A stretch of 41,655 bases of DNA from a bacterium (GCA_028689495.1 JAQTWB010000023.1:1-41655), one strand, 5' to 3'. Shown: positions 8,321-18,382, counted from the first letter of the stretch. The notes: generated by a model from the letters alone, not told the origin. Numbers and translations are program-made.

Positions 8321-9835
8321 TCACGTCCCGCAAAAAGTTGCCTGCACTCTTTCGTCTGCTGTTGGCGGCTGGCAGTAGTCCAAATGTTCGAGGTTGTCTT
8401 CATAGGGTCGCTTCAACACGCCAAGCAACTTTTGCACCGGTAAAAAATCCCCAAAGTCAGTCGCCGCGTCGAGTGCTCGCTCAAGGCGATGATTGCGTGG
8501 GATAACGAAGGGATTGTTCGCCTTCATTAGAGCTGACACTTCGGCCGCGGACTGCGCTTGCCGTAAAAGTCGCGCCTGCCAGCGAGCTTGCCAACTGTGA
8601 AAACCTCCATCGACAACAACACTTCCCGGTATGTTTCCTTGTGTATTTTCCAGTATGTGTTCCAGTCTTCCCGGCTCCGCACCAAGTTTACGAAAAGTGT
8701 TTGTGTAATCCGCGCCATGTTGTTGCATCAGCGAAAGAAGCTCCTCAATCAGCGATTCATCTTCCTTTTCTTCATTGAAGAGCCCGAGTTTTCTTCGCAT
8801 GACAAGAAGCCATTCCTGCTTGAAAATATCTGCGAAACTGCCAACTTCCGCGCGAGCAATAGCAATTGCCTGGTCCAAATCCGGCGCAAGAAGTGATAGT
8901 AATGTCTCGGCAAAGCGAGCAAGATTCCACTGGGCGATATGCGCCTGGTTGGTAAAAGCATAGCGCCCATGGCGATCGATCGAGCTAAAGACTTTACCCG
9001 AATGATACTCATCGAGGAAAGCGCATGGGCCATAGTCAATCGTCTCCCCGGAAATCGCCATATTGTCGGTATTCATCACCCCGTGAATAAAACCAACACC
9101 CATCCAGCGGGCGACAAGCGACGCCTGTCGCTTGATAACTGACGCGAGAAAACCCCGATAACTGTCCTCACTTTCAAAAACTTCGGGATAGTGGCGCGCA
9201 ATTGCGTAATCCGCGAGTTCTTTAACGACAGCTTTATCGGCAAGCCGCGCTGCATATTCAAACGTGCCGACACGTATATGACTCGCCGCAATACGTGCCA
9301 GAAGAGCTCCGGAAAGCGGCGACTCGCGGTAAACCTGCTCGCCGCTGCTGACAACCGCCAAACTACGCGTTGTTGGTATTCCAAGAAAATACATCGCCTC
9401 GCTGACAACATACTCGCGCAGCATAGGTCCAAGAGCCGCCCGCCCGTCGCCATTTCGCGAAAACGGCGTCCGACCAGACCCCTTGAGTTGCAAATCAAAG
9501 CGGCGACCATCCAAACCAAGCAATTCACCAAGAACAATTGCCCGCCCATCTCCAAGCATTGTGAAATAACCGAACTGGTGGCCGGCATAAGCCTGAGCAA
9601 TCGGCTCAGCCCCAGAAGGAATGATGTTGCCGGAAAATATTTCCGCACCAACCGATTTTAACTGGTCTACATCCAAACCGAGTTCTGACGCCAGACTCTC
9701 ATTAAGCATGACAAGAATTGGAGATGTGACGGGAAGCGGATCTTGTCGGACAAAAAGGAGCTCTGGCAGCCGGGTGAAACTATTATCAAAATTCCAGTCC
9801 ACTCCAACTACCCCTTTCGCCATATCGCGAAACAC
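8321..9835 (-). CDS. selO: SelO/YdiU family protein adenylyltransferase
   Basis: A pseudokinase-fold enzyme that transfers AMP from ATP to Ser, Thr or Tyr of target proteins, linked in E. coli to oxidative stress. Family signatures are present: AYAGHQFGYFTMLGDGRA, LKGSGRTPFSRNGDGRA, VMNTDNMAISGETIDYGPCAF (metal and ATP-site residues) and HIAQWNLARFAETL. The C-terminus is TFCGT, so the redox residue is a cysteine, as in most bacteria, not selenocysteine. At about 500 residues it is full length. The chosen start is GTG 9835, eleven bases after a GGAG that overlaps the end of spoT; an in-frame ATG at 9823 is the alternative. It starts 5 bp after the spoT stop codon, so it is almost certainly co-transcribed with it. 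Confidence 0.95.
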   Translation of the reverse strand: MFRDMAKGVVGVDWNFDNSFTRLPELLFVRQDPLPVTSPILVMLNESLASELGLDVDQLKSVGAEIFSGNIIPSGAEPIAQAYAGHQFGYFTMLGDGRAIVLGELLGLDGRRFDLQLKGSGRTPFSRNGDGRAALGPMLREYVVSEAMYFLGIPTTRSLAVVSSGEQVYRESPLSGALLARIAASHIRVGTFEYAARLADKAVVKELADYAIARHYPEVFESEDSYRGFLASVIKRQASLVARWMGVGFIHGVMNTDNMAISGETIDYGPCAFLDEYHSGKVFSSIDRHGRYAFTNQAHIAQWNLARFAETLLSLLAPDLDQAIAIARAEVGSFADIFKQEWLLVMRRKLGLFNEEKEDESLIEELLSLMQQHGADYTNTFRKLGAEPGRLEHILENTQGNIPGSVVVDGGFHSWQARWQARLLRQAQSAAEVSALMKANNPFVIPRNHRLERALDAATDFGDFLPVQKLLGVLKRPYEDNLEHLDYCQPPTADERVQATFCGT

Positions 9836-9840
9836 GCGAC

Positions 9841-11997
9841 TTACCGCTCCACACTTATGACACCGCGGAGATCCATCAGATTGCGAACCAGCTTATCGAG
9901 CTGCTCGGCATTCTCGATATTGACCTCAAATCTGTTGCTGGCCTTGCCATCTTCCTGCAGGAAAGATTGAGCAGAAAGAATACTCACGCCATTGGCGGAA
10001 AACACCTGGGTAAGCTCGGCAAGTAAACCCACCTTATCATTGCAAAGAATCTGAATCGGCAAACGACGAACCGATTTGACGTTTTCATCCCAGCTCACAG
10101 GAACCAGCCGCTGTGGATCAAACGACATCACTTGCGAGCAATTTCGCGAATGAACCGTCAGTCCCCGTCCCCTGGTAATAAATCCAACCACATCATCACC
10201 AGGCAGGGGCTGACAGCACTGGGCAAAGCGAAAAACAACATCATTCAGACCACTGACCTTGATTCCCGATGTCGGATTCTGAGCACTGGCGACCTTGCTG
10301 AATATCTTTTTGAGAGCTGATTCTTCTTCAGCAAGTCTTTGTTCCCAATCGGCTTCAGCTGGAGCAAGATATTCAATCACCTGACGGGTTGTCAATTTGC
10401 CATAACCGATCTCGGCAAGAAGGCTATCTTCATCATTAAAGCCATAATGCTCCGCCGCCTTCTTCAAAAGTCCATCCGCGGAAAAAGTCTTAAGCTTCAA
10501 ATTAACTTTGCGCATATCGCGCTGCAGCAGCTCCCGCCCGACTTCCAGAGCTCGTGACCTTTCTTCCAGCTTCAGAAAACTGCGAATTCTTTGTTTGGCC
10601 TTGGCCGAAGCGACAAAATTCAGCCAATCCTTGCTCGGATGCTGACTATTCGAAGTCTGAATCTCAACCGTATCGCCATTCTCCAGACGATGGTTAATCT
10701 GCACCTGCTGTCCGTTGACCCGAGCACCACAGCAGTGATGTCCTATTTCAGAGTGCACTGCATAAGCGAAATCTACCGGTGTGCTCCCTGTGGTTAATGA
10801 CAACAAATCACCCTTTGGTGAAAAGACAAAAACTTCTTCCGGGAACAAATCGTCCTTGACGTTGGAAAGAAATTCATGCGGATCGGACAAAGTCTTTTCC
10901 GATTCCACCAGGTCCCTCAGCCAGCTAAACTGCTCTCCGGCCTTGCTGGTGTTTTTCTTGTTATCGCTCTCCGACTTATAAGCCCAATGTGCCGCTATCC
11001 CCCGTTCGGCGATATCATGCATTTCCGGGGTGCGAATTTGGACTTCAATCCGTGCTCCTTCAGGACCAATTACCGTTGTGTGTAATGACTGGTACTTGTT
11101 TGGCTTGGGCATGGCAACATAGTCTTTAAACCGTCCGGGAATCGGCTTCCAGGCGGCATGAACCACTCCAAGTGCGGCGTAACAATCCATCGGCGTCGGC
11201 ACAATCAGACGAAAGGCAATAAGGTCATGAATCTCGTTAAACTCAAGACCCTGCTTCTTCATCTTGCTGTATATCGAAAAAAAGTGCTTAGGCCGACCCT
11301 GCACCTCAGCAACGACACCAGCATTCTTCATCTCCCGCGCCAGAAGAGCGACGACCTTGGAAATGTAACGCTCACGCTCAGTTTTTTTCAAACTGACGCG
11401 TTGCTTAATATCTTCATAAGATTGTGGTTCAAGATAACGAAGTGCCAGATCTTCAAGCTCGGACTTCATCCAGTGAATACCGAGGCGATGTGCAAGTGGA
11501 GCGTAAATATCAAGCGTTTCCTGGGCAATACGCATACGCCGTGGCCCCGAGAGAAACTGCAATGTCCGCATATTGTGAGTCCGGTCACACAGCTTAATCA
11601 GCAAAATACGAATATCACGCGCCATCGCCAACAGCATTTTGCGAAAGTTCTCCGCCTGCTGTTCGACACGAGAGCGGAAATTCATCCGGCTCAACTTTGT
11701 TACCCCATCGACAAGCTGGGCAACATCTTCTCCGAAATCCTTCCGCAAATCTTCAATACTGGTATCAGTATCTTCAACGGTATCATGCAATAACGCGGCA
11801 ACGACTGACGGAACATCAAGTTTCAATCTGGTCGCAAGAAAAGCGACTTCGGCAAGATGGGTGACATACGGTTCACCGGACGCCCTGGTCTGCCCTCTAT
11901 GCTTGAGCATGACAAAGCTGTGCGCCCGGCGGATCATGTCAAGATCCGGTGAAGGGTGATAGGCCTTAACGGCTTTTAAAATCTCCTGAAGCTTCAA
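9841..11997 (-). CDS. spoT: Bifunctional (p)ppGpp synthetase/hydrolase (Rel/SpoT)
   Basis: Makes and degrades the stringent-response alarmone. The 718 residues show the complete long-RSH order. An HD hydrolase domain has His47 and the pair H71-D72 in LLHDTVEDTD. The synthetase domain has GRPKHFFSIYSKMK, the RFKDYVAMPKPNKYQSLHT segment and EVQIRT. A TGS domain follows at about residues 385-445. A zinc-finger-like region (CCQPLPGDDVVGF...RNC) and a C-terminal ACT domain complete it. The RFKD motif (rather than EFDD) and the intact HD residues are the family markers of a bifunctional enzyme, so it may be the only long RSH of the organism. It lies 264 bp downstream of rpoZ on the same strand, the classical arrangement. 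That gap shows no other gene. Confidence 0.96.
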   Translation of the reverse strand: MKLQEILKAVKAYHPSPDLDMIRRAHSFVMLKHRGQTRASGEPYVTHLAEVAFLATRLKLDVPSVVAALLHDTVEDTDTSIEDLRKDFGEDVAQLVDGVTKLSRMNFRSRVEQQAENFRKMLLAMARDIRILLIKLCDRTHNMRTLQFLSGPRRMRIAQETLDIYAPLAHRLGIHWMKSELEDLALRYLEPQSYEDIKQRVSLKKTERERYISKVVALLAREMKNAGVVAEVQGRPKHFFSIYSKMKKQGLEFNEIHDLIAFRLIVPTPMDCYAALGVVHAAWKPIPGRFKDYVAMPKPNKYQSLHTTVIGPEGARIEVQIRTPEMHDIAERGIAAHWAYKSESDNKKNTSKAGEQFSWLRDLVESEKTLSDPHEFLSNVKDDLFPEEVFVFSPKGDLLSLTTGSTPVDFAYAVHSEIGHHCCGARVNGQQVQINHRLENGDTVEIQTSNSQHPSKDWLNFVASAKAKQRIRSFLKLEERSRALEVGRELLQRDMRKVNLKLKTFSADGLLKKAAEHYGFNDEDSLLAEIGYGKLTTRQVIEYLAPAEADWEQRLAEEESALKKIFSKVASAQNPTSGIKVSGLNDVVFRFAQCCQPLPGDDVVGFITRGRGLTVHSRNCSQVMSFDPQRLVPVSWDENVKSVRRLPIQILCNDKVGLLAELTQVFSANGVSILSAQSFLQEDGKASNRFEVNIENAEQLDKLVRNLMDLRGVISVER

Positions 11998-12261
11998 TTA
12001 GCCGAGCTCCATTTCTGGGATGTTAGACCGTGTCACTAGTCCTTGCCTTTCCTACCGTTCAACGAAGCTTTTGGCGCGGAATAACTAGCGATTCAAAAAA
12101 TGTACGGGACGCATAACTCTCAGGACACCAGCGACCTCTGCCCGAGCAACACAATCGGCATGTTATAAGAAGTCCTTAACGGTTACCATCTAAACCGCAT
12201 ATCAATGATGGAAACATCCGCCGAGCTCTGCACCAGATCAACAACCGAAAATTCCGCGGTA

Positions 12262-12510
12262 TTAATTGCCCATGGAACGGAAAATATCAGCTGCGGAAAT
12301 ACCTTCTTCCTCGTGGTTTTCCAACGGCTGAAATCGGACCTTGCCGTCCGCAACTTCACGCAGAGCAGAAACAATCTCCTTGTTGCCCCGGGTATTAACT
12401 ACCGGCTGTTTGCCGGAAAGAAGTTGCTTTGCCCTGTTCGCCGCCAGACGAACAAGAACGAAACGATTGTCTTCTGTGCTTAAACAGTCTTCAACGGTAA
12501 TTCTAGCCAT
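12262..12510 (-). CDS. rpoZ: RNA polymerase omega subunit
   Basis: The small subunit that helps assemble RNA polymerase by folding around the beta' C-terminus and forms part of a ppGpp-binding site in proteobacteria. The chosen ATG at 12510 gives the canonical start MARITVEDCL, followed by NRFVLVRLAANRAKQLL, the conserved helical core, for a total of 82 residues. A longer in-frame start exists at 12579 but adds residues foreign to the family. It precedes spoT on the same strand, as in enterobacteria; the gmk gene often found upstream is absent here. The ribosome site is weak. Confidence 0.94.
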   Translation of the reverse strand: MARITVEDCLSTEDNRFVLVRLAANRAKQLLSGKQPVVNTRGNKEIVSALREVADGKVRFQPLENHEEEGISAADIFRSMGN

Positions 12511-12870
12511 GCTTTGAATGTATCTCTGTAAGGATGTTTTGAAACAATTAAAATCGACAGAACCAAGCTGCCCTCTCACCCCGGATTCCCCCGCTGCCTT
12601 GTCAAGTATCTAACCTATCAAGTATTTGAACGCCATAACCTCAGATATTGCCGGATATATGTAGGTATATGGCCAAAGCCAAAAACCACCTACTCGGGCA
12701 ATACTTACAGAGGCATTCTTGTCGCAAGGCGGGGTTTCCCGTATACATGCGGCATAGTCATTTTGCAAGAAATTCATCGGCTAACCTGAAATTGGGGATA
12801 CAACCACATTTGTCACGGCCGTCAGTGAAACAACTGATTCCGAAATGACCCTCACAATCAAGGAGCTATC
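12511..12870. other. Intergenic region between rpoZ and pssA
   Basis: A 360-base divergent gap that must hold the promoters of both rpoZ and pssA. Near 12600-12630 the string TCAAGTAT occurs twice, 16 bases apart. I see no convincing -35/-10 pair, structured RNA or coding sequence. Confidence 0.5.
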
Positions 12871-13650
12871 ATGATCGAAGTGGAAGATGAGCAGGTTAGA
12901 CTAAAAAAGGCGCTATTCGCCCGTGAAAACTTTCGCGGCAAGGCTTTTCTCATTCCAAGCTTCGTGACCGTTGTCGGGGTGTTTTGTGGCTTTATCTCAA
13001 TTATTTACTCCACCAGGGGCAACAATCTTGCCGCCGCCTTCGGCATTGCCCTTTCAATTTTAATCGACGGCATTGATGGACGAATTGCACGTAAACTAAA
13101 TGCCACCAGTCCTTTTGGCCGGGAATTCGATTCGTTGAGCGATGCAATCTGCCTCGGTGTGGCGCCTGCTGTGTTGATGTACAAGTGGGGTGCGGAAATG
13201 CTCGCATCTGACCTTGGCATACTCATCTGCTTTTCCTATATCGTCTGTGGAGCAGCCCGACTCGCCCGTTTTAATATCACTGAGGAAGGCACGCCGAGCG
13301 GATCTTTCCAGGGGCTACCAATTCCTGGTGCTGCCGGGGCATTGATCGCCCTTGTCTATGCCCATCCAGCTCCCTTGACCAGCGAAACTCTCGCAGGCTT
13401 AGCCTTGGGTTACACACTGCTTGTCGCCCTGCTGATGGTCAGCACGATCCCATTTCTCAGCTTGAAACATATCCACCTCAATAAGGTCGATCCAAAAATT
13501 GCCTTGCTCGGCCTCTCCTTCTTTGTCGCTCTTACCTGGTATTCAAGTCAGGTCATCGCCCTGCTCGTTGCCACAGGATACGCGATGAGCGGACCGGCAA
13601 TGTGGATTATGCGCCTCAGTCAAAAGAAAAAAAACAATTCACTTCACTAG
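12871..13650 (+). CDS. pssA: CDP-diacylglycerol-serine O-phosphatidyltransferase
   Basis: An integral-membrane enzyme that joins CDP-diacylglycerol and serine to make phosphatidylserine, the precursor of phosphatidylethanolamine. The CDP-alcohol phosphotransferase signature is perfect: D66-x2-D69-G70-x2-A73-R74-x8-G83-x3-D87-x3-D91 (DGIDGRIARKLNATSPFGRE and on). About seven to eight hydrophobic segments follow, with a basic C-terminus. At 259 residues it is the type II membrane form, not the unrelated enterobacterial peripheral enzyme. AGGAG stands six bases before ATG 12871. No decarboxylase (psd) gene is nearby in the window. The gene converges on the receiver/DUF4388 gene with only 12 bp between stop codons. 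Confidence 0.94.
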   Translation: MIEVEDEQVRLKKALFARENFRGKAFLIPSFVTVVGVFCGFISIIYSTRGNNLAAAFGIALSILIDGIDGRIARKLNATSPFGREFDSLSDAICLGVAPAVLMYKWGAEMLASDLGILICFSYIVCGAARLARFNITEEGTPSGSFQGLPIPGAAGALIALVYAHPAPLTSETLAGLALGYTLLVALLMVSTIPFLSLKHIHLNKVDPKIALLGLSFFVALTWYSSQVIALLVATGYAMSGPAMWIMRLSQKKKNNSLH

Positions 13651-13662
13651 AGAGAGGGGGAT

Positions 13663-14379
13663 TTATACCCCTGGCGGCCCGGCGGCTTCATCGAGAACAT
13701 TTGCCAGACCCAACAGTATATGACTTGTGGGTCGAAAAATTGTTTTCACCACCTGGGCGCAACTTCCAGCCTCAAAAGTAAAGCTTCCGCCAGCGCCTGC
13801 GGCGCGCAACAGCTCCAACAAAGCTTCTTCGCCATCCACGGCACCAACTTGAGCCGCAACAATCTGCCCGAGATGAAAATATATAGTACCCTTGCCCGTC
13901 ACAGTTTCAACCACAAGAACACCACTTCTGCCAAAACTGGAAAAAACCTGCACCAAATCCAGAATGGGCATATGAGCCAAGTCTCCCTGCACACCCTTTG
14001 CCTTCCTTCTTGAGACGAGCATTCTCAAGCGAAGTCGCAAAAACCGGTAATCAAGCGGAAGGGCGACAAAATCATCGAGTCCAAACGCAAGAAGTTCATC
14101 TGCCGCCTCCCCAGGATCACCGTAAACAACGATTGGCACTCCAGCAAATGGCGTATGACAGTTCCTCAGACGAAGCATAACTTCGGCATGAAGTATCGCC
14201 AGGAAACGCGATATGACGATTACGTCCGGTATTACCTGTAAAGTGCTTTCCACGGCCGACACCAGACAGGGAACATCCGCGACCTGGAAACCATCCCGCT
14301 GCAAAAGTTTACCGAGTTGACGTCGTGACTCATCGTCGGCATCAACTACTAGAATATGGGCTGCAGCATTACTCATCAT
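13663..14379 (-). CDS. Degenerate receiver domain fused to DUF4388
   Basis: A 238-residue cytoplasmic signalling protein. Residues 6-120 follow the response-regulator fold ([19 protein letters not shown]; acidic pair present). However, the phospho-acceptor site that normally reads PDLVLLD is PDVIVISRF, so the phosphorylatable aspartate is missing. The C-terminal half ([20 protein letters not shown], then [14 protein letters not shown] and GEEALLELL) matches the DUF4388 (PatA N-terminal-like) pattern found in deltaproteobacterial and cyanobacterial signalling proteins. It overlaps the end of the hybrid kinase gene by about 11 bases, so translation is coupled. It probably acts as a phosphorylation-independent partner or output, which is inference. 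Adjacent ATGs at 14379 and 14376 are both possible starts. Confidence 0.85.
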   Translation of the reverse strand: MMSNAAAHILVVDADDESRRQLGKLLQRDGFQVADVPCLVSAVESTLQVIPDVIVISRFLAILHAEVMLRLRNCHTPFAGVPIVVYGDPGEAADELLAFGLDDFVALPLDYRFLRLRLRMLVSRRKAKGVQGDLAHMPILDLVQVFSSFGRSGVLVVETVTGKGTIYFHLGQIVAAQVGAVDGEEALLELLRAAGAGGSFTFEAGSCAQVVKTIFRPTSHILLGLANVLDEAAGPPGV

Positions 14380-15757
14380 TACTGTTTCCAGGATTAATAT
14401 TCGAACTACCAAACTTGAGCACTGCCTCAGCAAGCTCCCTGCGATCAATTGGCTTAGAGATATAATGTGAGAAACCGTAATCGAGATATTTTTCCCGGTC
14501 CCCGCACATGGCATGAGCAGTCAGTGCGATAATCGCCACTGGACGCCGGGAAAATCTATCTGATGAACGAATGATATTTGCCGCCTCAACTCCTCCCATA
14601 ACCGGCATCTCAATATCCATCAAGACAAGATCAAAGTCAGTTTGGGCAAACTCTTCCACGGCCCTCACCCCATCACTTACCAAGGTCAAACTGTGCCCCT
14701 CATACTCAAGGAAGCAGCGAATCACCCGCTGATTAACTGGATTATCCTCCACCAAAAGTATATTCAGCTTTGCGCAAGCTTTCTTCGCCCCTGGCAACGA
14801 CTTAATATCCGGCACCAAAATCTCACCAATAACGTCTCGTAGTGGAATACAAAAAACAAAAGCAGCACCTAGATTGGGCCTGCTTTTGACTATAATTTCC
14901 CCACCCATCAACTGCACAAGCTTACGGCAGATTGCCAGACCAAGCCCTGTCCCGCCGTACCGACGACTGTTTCCAGACTCCACCTGCCGGAAAGCATCAA
15001 ATATCCCCTCCTGTTCAGACTCAGCAATACCTATCCCGGTATCGATCACCACAAAAACAATCTCATTTCTTCCATCGGCGGCAACCTGCTTCATCACACG
15101 AACAAGAACAACTCCATTTGCCGGAGTAAACTTCAACGCATTATCAATCAGGTTGATCAATATCTGTCGCAAAGTATCCGAATCCGCATTGATACGCTCA
15201 GGGCAATCCCTCGCCTTGACCATCAAAAAGGTAATATTCTTTTTCTGAGCAACAATTAAAAACAGATGTTCGAGACTGCGAAGAAAATCATCAAGAGAAA
15301 AGTCTTGCGGATGAAGCACAACAGCGCCTGCATCAGCTTTGGAAAAATCAAGTATACCGTTTATTATTGCCAAAAGAGCAGCGGCAGAATCACGGGCAAT
15401 ACGGGCGATTTCATCCTGTGATTTGTCCAGCTGGCTATCGAGCAAAAGCTCGAGCATTCCGAGCACGCCATTCATGGGGGTGCGAATTTCGTGACTCATT
15501 CGTGCGAGGAACTCTGATTTGGCAGCTGCGGCTGATTCAGCGATCTCTTTTGCCGCAAACAAATCTTTTGTTTTCCGCTCAACCTCTTGCTGTAACAATA
15601 AATGGCGTTCAAAAAAGGAAAAAGCAGTGCCGGAGTTATTGATATTATGTCTAACTCTAGCTTTAAGAACATTAGCAATCTTGCGAAGTTTCTGATTCTC
15701 CGCTTTCAATGCCTCCAGTTCAGATTGCAAAGTATTCTCCGCCTTATCGATACTCAT
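14369..15757 (-). CDS. Soluble hybrid sensor histidine kinase with receiver domain
   Basis: A 462-residue cytoplasmic kinase with no membrane segment and no PAS domain. An N-terminal coiled coil (about residues 5-80) leads into the HisKA box ([18 protein letters not shown], phospho-His89). The ATPase domain follows, with N box [14 protein letters not shown]1 [11 protein letters not shown] box FDAFRQ and G2 [10 protein letters not shown] complete C-terminal receiver domain carries the acceptor Asp in [10 protein letters not shown] and the later TAH and KPI motifs. The sensory input is probably supplied by the FIST protein encoded immediately upstream, with which the gene overlaps by 14 bases. 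ATG 15757 is preferred to a TTG two codons earlier. Confidence 0.92.
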   Translation of the reverse strand: MSIDKAENTLQSELEALKAENQKLRKIANVLKARVRHNINNSGTAFSFFERHLLLQQEVERKTKDLFAAKEIAESAAAAKSEFLARMSHEIRTPMNGVLGMLELLLDSQLDKSQDEIARIARDSAAALLAIINGILDFSKADAGAVVLHPQDFSLDDFLRSLEHLFLIVAQKKNITFLMVKARDCPERINADSDTLRQILINLIDNALKFTPANGVVLVRVMKQVAADGRNEIVFVVIDTGIGIAESEQEGIFDAFRQVESGNSRRYGGTGLGLAICRKLVQLMGGEIIVKSRPNLGAAFVFCIPLRDVIGEILVPDIKSLPGAKKACAKLNILLVEDNPVNQRVIRCFLEYEGHSLTLVSDGVRAVEEFAQTDFDLVLMDIEMPVMGGVEAANIIRSSDRFSRRPVAIIALTAHAMCGDREKYLDYGFSHYISKPIDRRELAEAVLKFGSSNINPGNSNDE

Positions 15758-16865
15758 CGCCAAAAATTACTCCCGTCATTGTCTGACTTATATGCACTGC
15801 TCCAATGTGTTCTCCGTAAGTACTGAAACCTATAAAATTAATCTCACGCAAAATTTCTTCGACCTCCAGCTGCCGCATATTTGCCTCTATCTCCAATCGT
15901 CGCAAAATACAGTCACAACCCAAGGTCAGTGAAACATTCTTAAAATGGCTTTTCAATTTATCAATTTCGCCTCGCAGCGCTTTAACAATATCTTGGCTAT
16001 CTCCCAATGAAAGCGGCAATCCCTCTTCTATTGCACAAAAAAATGTCAAACTTCCATCATCATTCGCTTTCTGCACCGCCCTGACATAACTCTGATTGCC
16101 AATTTCAAGCACTAGCGGATGGCGCGAGAATATTTCCGGCCCAATGTCTTCGCTGCTTGCTCCAGTCATGGCACAGTACTCATCGACAGCCCTACCACCG
16201 TCAATTTCATAAACAGTCCTCGTCTTCGAGTCTGCCGCAGTGATAACCATATCGGTAGACGAAGCCTGAATATGGTTGAATTGAAAAGTCTGAAAATGCT
16301 GCGTCGTGTCAATAACCGCTATCACCGCAGCATTGGAGCCCCAACCTTTATTTGAATAGACAGAGGTCCGACTGAATTTAAGTCCATCACCAGCGGAACC
16401 ACCAACAACCGGAATATTCTCAAGTACGCCGTGCATTGCTGCAAGGAACTGCTCCTCCATTCCCGAAAGTCCATCTACCAGCGAGAACAACAACCGACGT
16501 GCAGGCATACCAAAAGTGCGGGTGGATATTTTAGGCATCTCCAGCTCCAGCCGCACAGCATCTTCAATCCCGAAATCAGACAAGTCTTCAACAAAAAGTG
16601 TGTGGAAACGAAAAGCCTTGGTGCTAAAACCCACACCAACAATTCCGCCCTGCTGGTAGGTTGAGCCTATCTCTCCAGCTGTACTGCAACCGATATATGG
16701 ACAGGAAAACACCTTCTGTGCCTGAGCGGCAACGTCTTCGGGAGCATAATGAGCTGAAGCAAAAAAGACGACTCCAGCCATATCCGGCATTTGCAACTGG
16801 GAATAAAGCTGGTGGAAAGCCTCCTCCACATCAAGATTTACAACTTCGCCACGCTTGATTGACAT
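15744..16865 (-). CDS. FIST domain sensory protein
   Basis: A 373-residue soluble protein composed of FIST N and FIST C domains, proposed to bind small ligands such as amino acids in signal transduction. Supporting motifs are VVFFASAHY and GCSTAGEIG in the N-terminal part, [10 protein letters not shown] at the join, and the C-terminal [10 protein letters not shown]...[12 protein letters not shown]. The start at ATG 16865 has an excellent ribosome site (GGAGGTGGAGGAG). A TTG at 16925 would add 20 hydrophobic residues, but the ribosome site argues against it. It heads a three-gene operon with the hybrid kinase and the degenerate receiver, so it most likely feeds that kinase. The ligand is not inferable. 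Confidence 0.9.
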   Translation of the reverse strand: MSIKRGEVVNLDVEEAFHQLYSQLQMPDMAGVVFFASAHYAPEDVAAQAQKVFSCPYIGCSTAGEIGSTYQQGGIVGVGFSTKAFRFHTLFVEDLSDFGIEDAVRLELEMPKISTRTFGMPARRLLFSLVDGLSGMEEQFLAAMHGVLENIPVVGGSAGDGLKFSRTSVYSNKGWGSNAAVIAVIDTTQHFQTFQFNHIQASSTDMVITAADSKTRTVYEIDGGRAVDEYCAMTGASSEDIGPEIFSRHPLVLEIGNQSYVRAVQKANDDGSLTFFCAIEEGLPLSLGDSQDIVKALRGEIDKLKSHFKNVSLTLGCDCILRRLEIEANMRQLEVEEILREINFIGFSTYGEHIGAVHISQTMTGVIFGDEYR

Positions 16866-17268
16866 CTCCTCCACCTCCACAAAAAGGTCGGCAAACCTCC
16901 AAATAACAATATACCAGCTAAACAAACCACGTTAGACATCACGGTATCATAACGAATCTACCTGCGGCTTCGCGCCAGTCTCGTATTTGACGTCGGCCAG
17001 TAAATTTAATTACTTGAGCAGTAACTTAATGATATCAGCAAGAAACAATACTATTTCGGGAAAATTTAATTGTGCCGAAAGGTATGAACTGATTTCTAAC
17101 CGTCCAAGGTGATTTCGCTACTCGGTATAACTAAAGCTCACCGCCTTAGAATGCCGAAGACTACTTGGCACTGGAGTTGAGCGTTTTGCGACATGCGACC
17201 AGATGCAATTTGGAATTTTATTGTTCTTTTGGAACCTTAGAGACTATCCGGGGACAGAAAAAGACATC
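16866..17268. other. Divergent intergenic region between FIST operon and mglBA-like genes
   Basis: About 400 bases with no supportable gene. The 10-mer AAATTTAATT occurs twice, near 17003 and 17064. A sigma-54-like string TTGGCACTGGAGTTGA (17165-17180) has the -24 half but lacks the -12 GC. The region presumably holds divergent promoters for two signalling operons. Confidence 0.45.
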
Positions 17269-17793
17269 ATGAGTAATCTATCATCCGACGGCTCACCTCT
17301 TTTCCCTTCAATAGACGAAGGGTCCTTCGAGGCTCTTCGCGCTCATCTGCAGCGTCTTGCCGAGTCCCTACCTGCACATTTCTGCTTGTTAAGTAATCTC
17401 AGCGGACTATTGCTGCTCACAGCAGGAGAAGTAGACCCTCGACAGGCCACTTCTTTCGCCTCTCTACTCGCAGCAAACATCTCGGCAGTTAAACAGATTG
17501 CCTTGCTCATTGGCGAAGACGCCGGTTTTGAAAAAAACTTCTTTGAAGGTAAAACTCACAATCTCTACGTACATGAATTGGAAAATGATTATATCCTGAC
17601 AATTGTCTTCTCTCGACAAACAACCTTCGGACTAGTGCGCAGCCTCAGTCAACGCTATGCTCCCATTTTCACCGAGTTGCTTGAACAATCGGGGAGCGAT
17701 AAGCCGTCAGTCATCCCAAATCGCTCCCCAGGTGACTCATTCTCCACCGAGCTCACATCACGACTTGATAGCTTATTTAAACTGGAGGAATAA
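17269..17793 (+). CDS. Roadblock/LC7 domain protein, MglB-type
   Basis: A 174-residue protein with one roadblock/LC7 domain (about residues 15-130). It shows the pattern seen in MglB-type GTPase regulators: a GLLLLTAGE strand, a helix LLAANISAVKQIALLIGE, and the terminal FGLVRSLSQRYAPIF helix. MglB proteins are GTPase-activating partners of MglA and help set cell polarity or motility in the species studied. It sits one base upstream of the MglA-like gene and is certainly co-transcribed. The start chosen is ATG 17269 (MSNLSSDGS), with a distant GGGGA; an upstream ATG at 17203 would add 22 residues without family support. The serine-rich C-terminal 40 residues look unstructured. Confidence 0.82.
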   Translation: MSNLSSDGSPLFPSIDEGSFEALRAHLQRLAESLPAHFCLLSNLSGLLLLTAGEVDPRQATSFASLLAANISAVKQIALLIGEDAGFEKNFFEGKTHNLYVHELENDYILTIVFSRQTTFGLVRSLSQRYAPIFTELLEQSGSDKPSVIPNRSPGDSFSTELTSRLDSLFKLEE

Positions 17794-17794
17794 A

Positions 17795-18382
17795 ATGTTC
17801 ATCAATTACGGCCTTCAGCAAATCGACCTGAAAATTGTCTACTATGGCCCAGGGATGTCGGGGAAAACCACCAACCTTGAATGGGCTCACGCTCACATCG
17901 CACCCGAGGTACGTAGTGATCTGCTAAATTTAAAAACAAAAGAAGACAGAACTATTTTTTTTGATTTTATGCAGTTCGAGGTGGGCAAGATTAATGGGCT
18001 GACTCCCAAATTCAACCTTTACACAGTCCCTGGACAAGATATCTACACAATGAGTCGCAAGATTATACTAAATGGAGTTGACGGTATTATTTATGTCGCA
18101 GATTCAGGTAAAGACAGAATGCGTGATAATCTGTTCACGATGATCGATCTGGTAAAAAACCTGCGCTCCGGGCAGCAGCAAATAGAAACATTTCCAATTG
18201 TTCTGCAATATAACAAACGGGATCTGCCTGACGCCATGCCACTTGCGCACATGCGCAAGACCCTTAATCGGTTTAAAGCCCCCGACTTTGAAGGCGTGGC
18301 CACCCAGGGAGTTGGTGTATTTGAAACATTAAAGGAAACAATCGAACTTGTAGTCAACCGCGTAACGAAGCAAATCGGTTAA
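17795..18382 (+). CDS. mglA: MglA-family Ras-like GTPase
   Basis: A 195-residue small GTPase of the bacterial MglA family. Its motifs are the P-loop GPGMSGKTTNL, the switch II segment YTVPGQD (TVPGQ replaces the DTAGQ of Ras, a family trait), the specificity motif YNKRDLPDA, and EGVATQGVGVFETL for the final base contact. The N-terminus MFINYGLQQIDLKIVYYGPG is typical. In Myxococcus, MglA with MglB defines the leading pole, but here the role could equally be a general polarity or signalling switch. A strong GGAGG ribosome site lies inside the end of the roadblock gene, with stop and start one base apart. No motility genes are adjacent. Confidence 0.92.
   Translation: MFINYGLQQIDLKIVYYGPGMSGKTTNLEWAHAHIAPEVRSDLLNLKTKEDRTIFFDFMQFEVGKINGLTPKFNLYTVPGQDIYTMSRKIILNGVDGIIYVADSGKDRMRDNLFTMIDLVKNLRSGQQQIETFPIVLQYNKRDLPDAMPLAHMRKTLNRFKAPDFEGVATQGVGVFETLKETIELVVNRVTKQIG

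Noticed and set aside
11158..11793. 211-residue plus-strand ORF inside spoT
   Set aside because: It is antisense to the conserved HD and synthetase domains and has no recognisable motif or ribosome site.
17165..17180. Sigma-54 promoter before the MglB-type gene
   Set aside because: TGGCAC is present, but the -12 element reads TTGA instead of TTGC, so the invariant GC is lacking.
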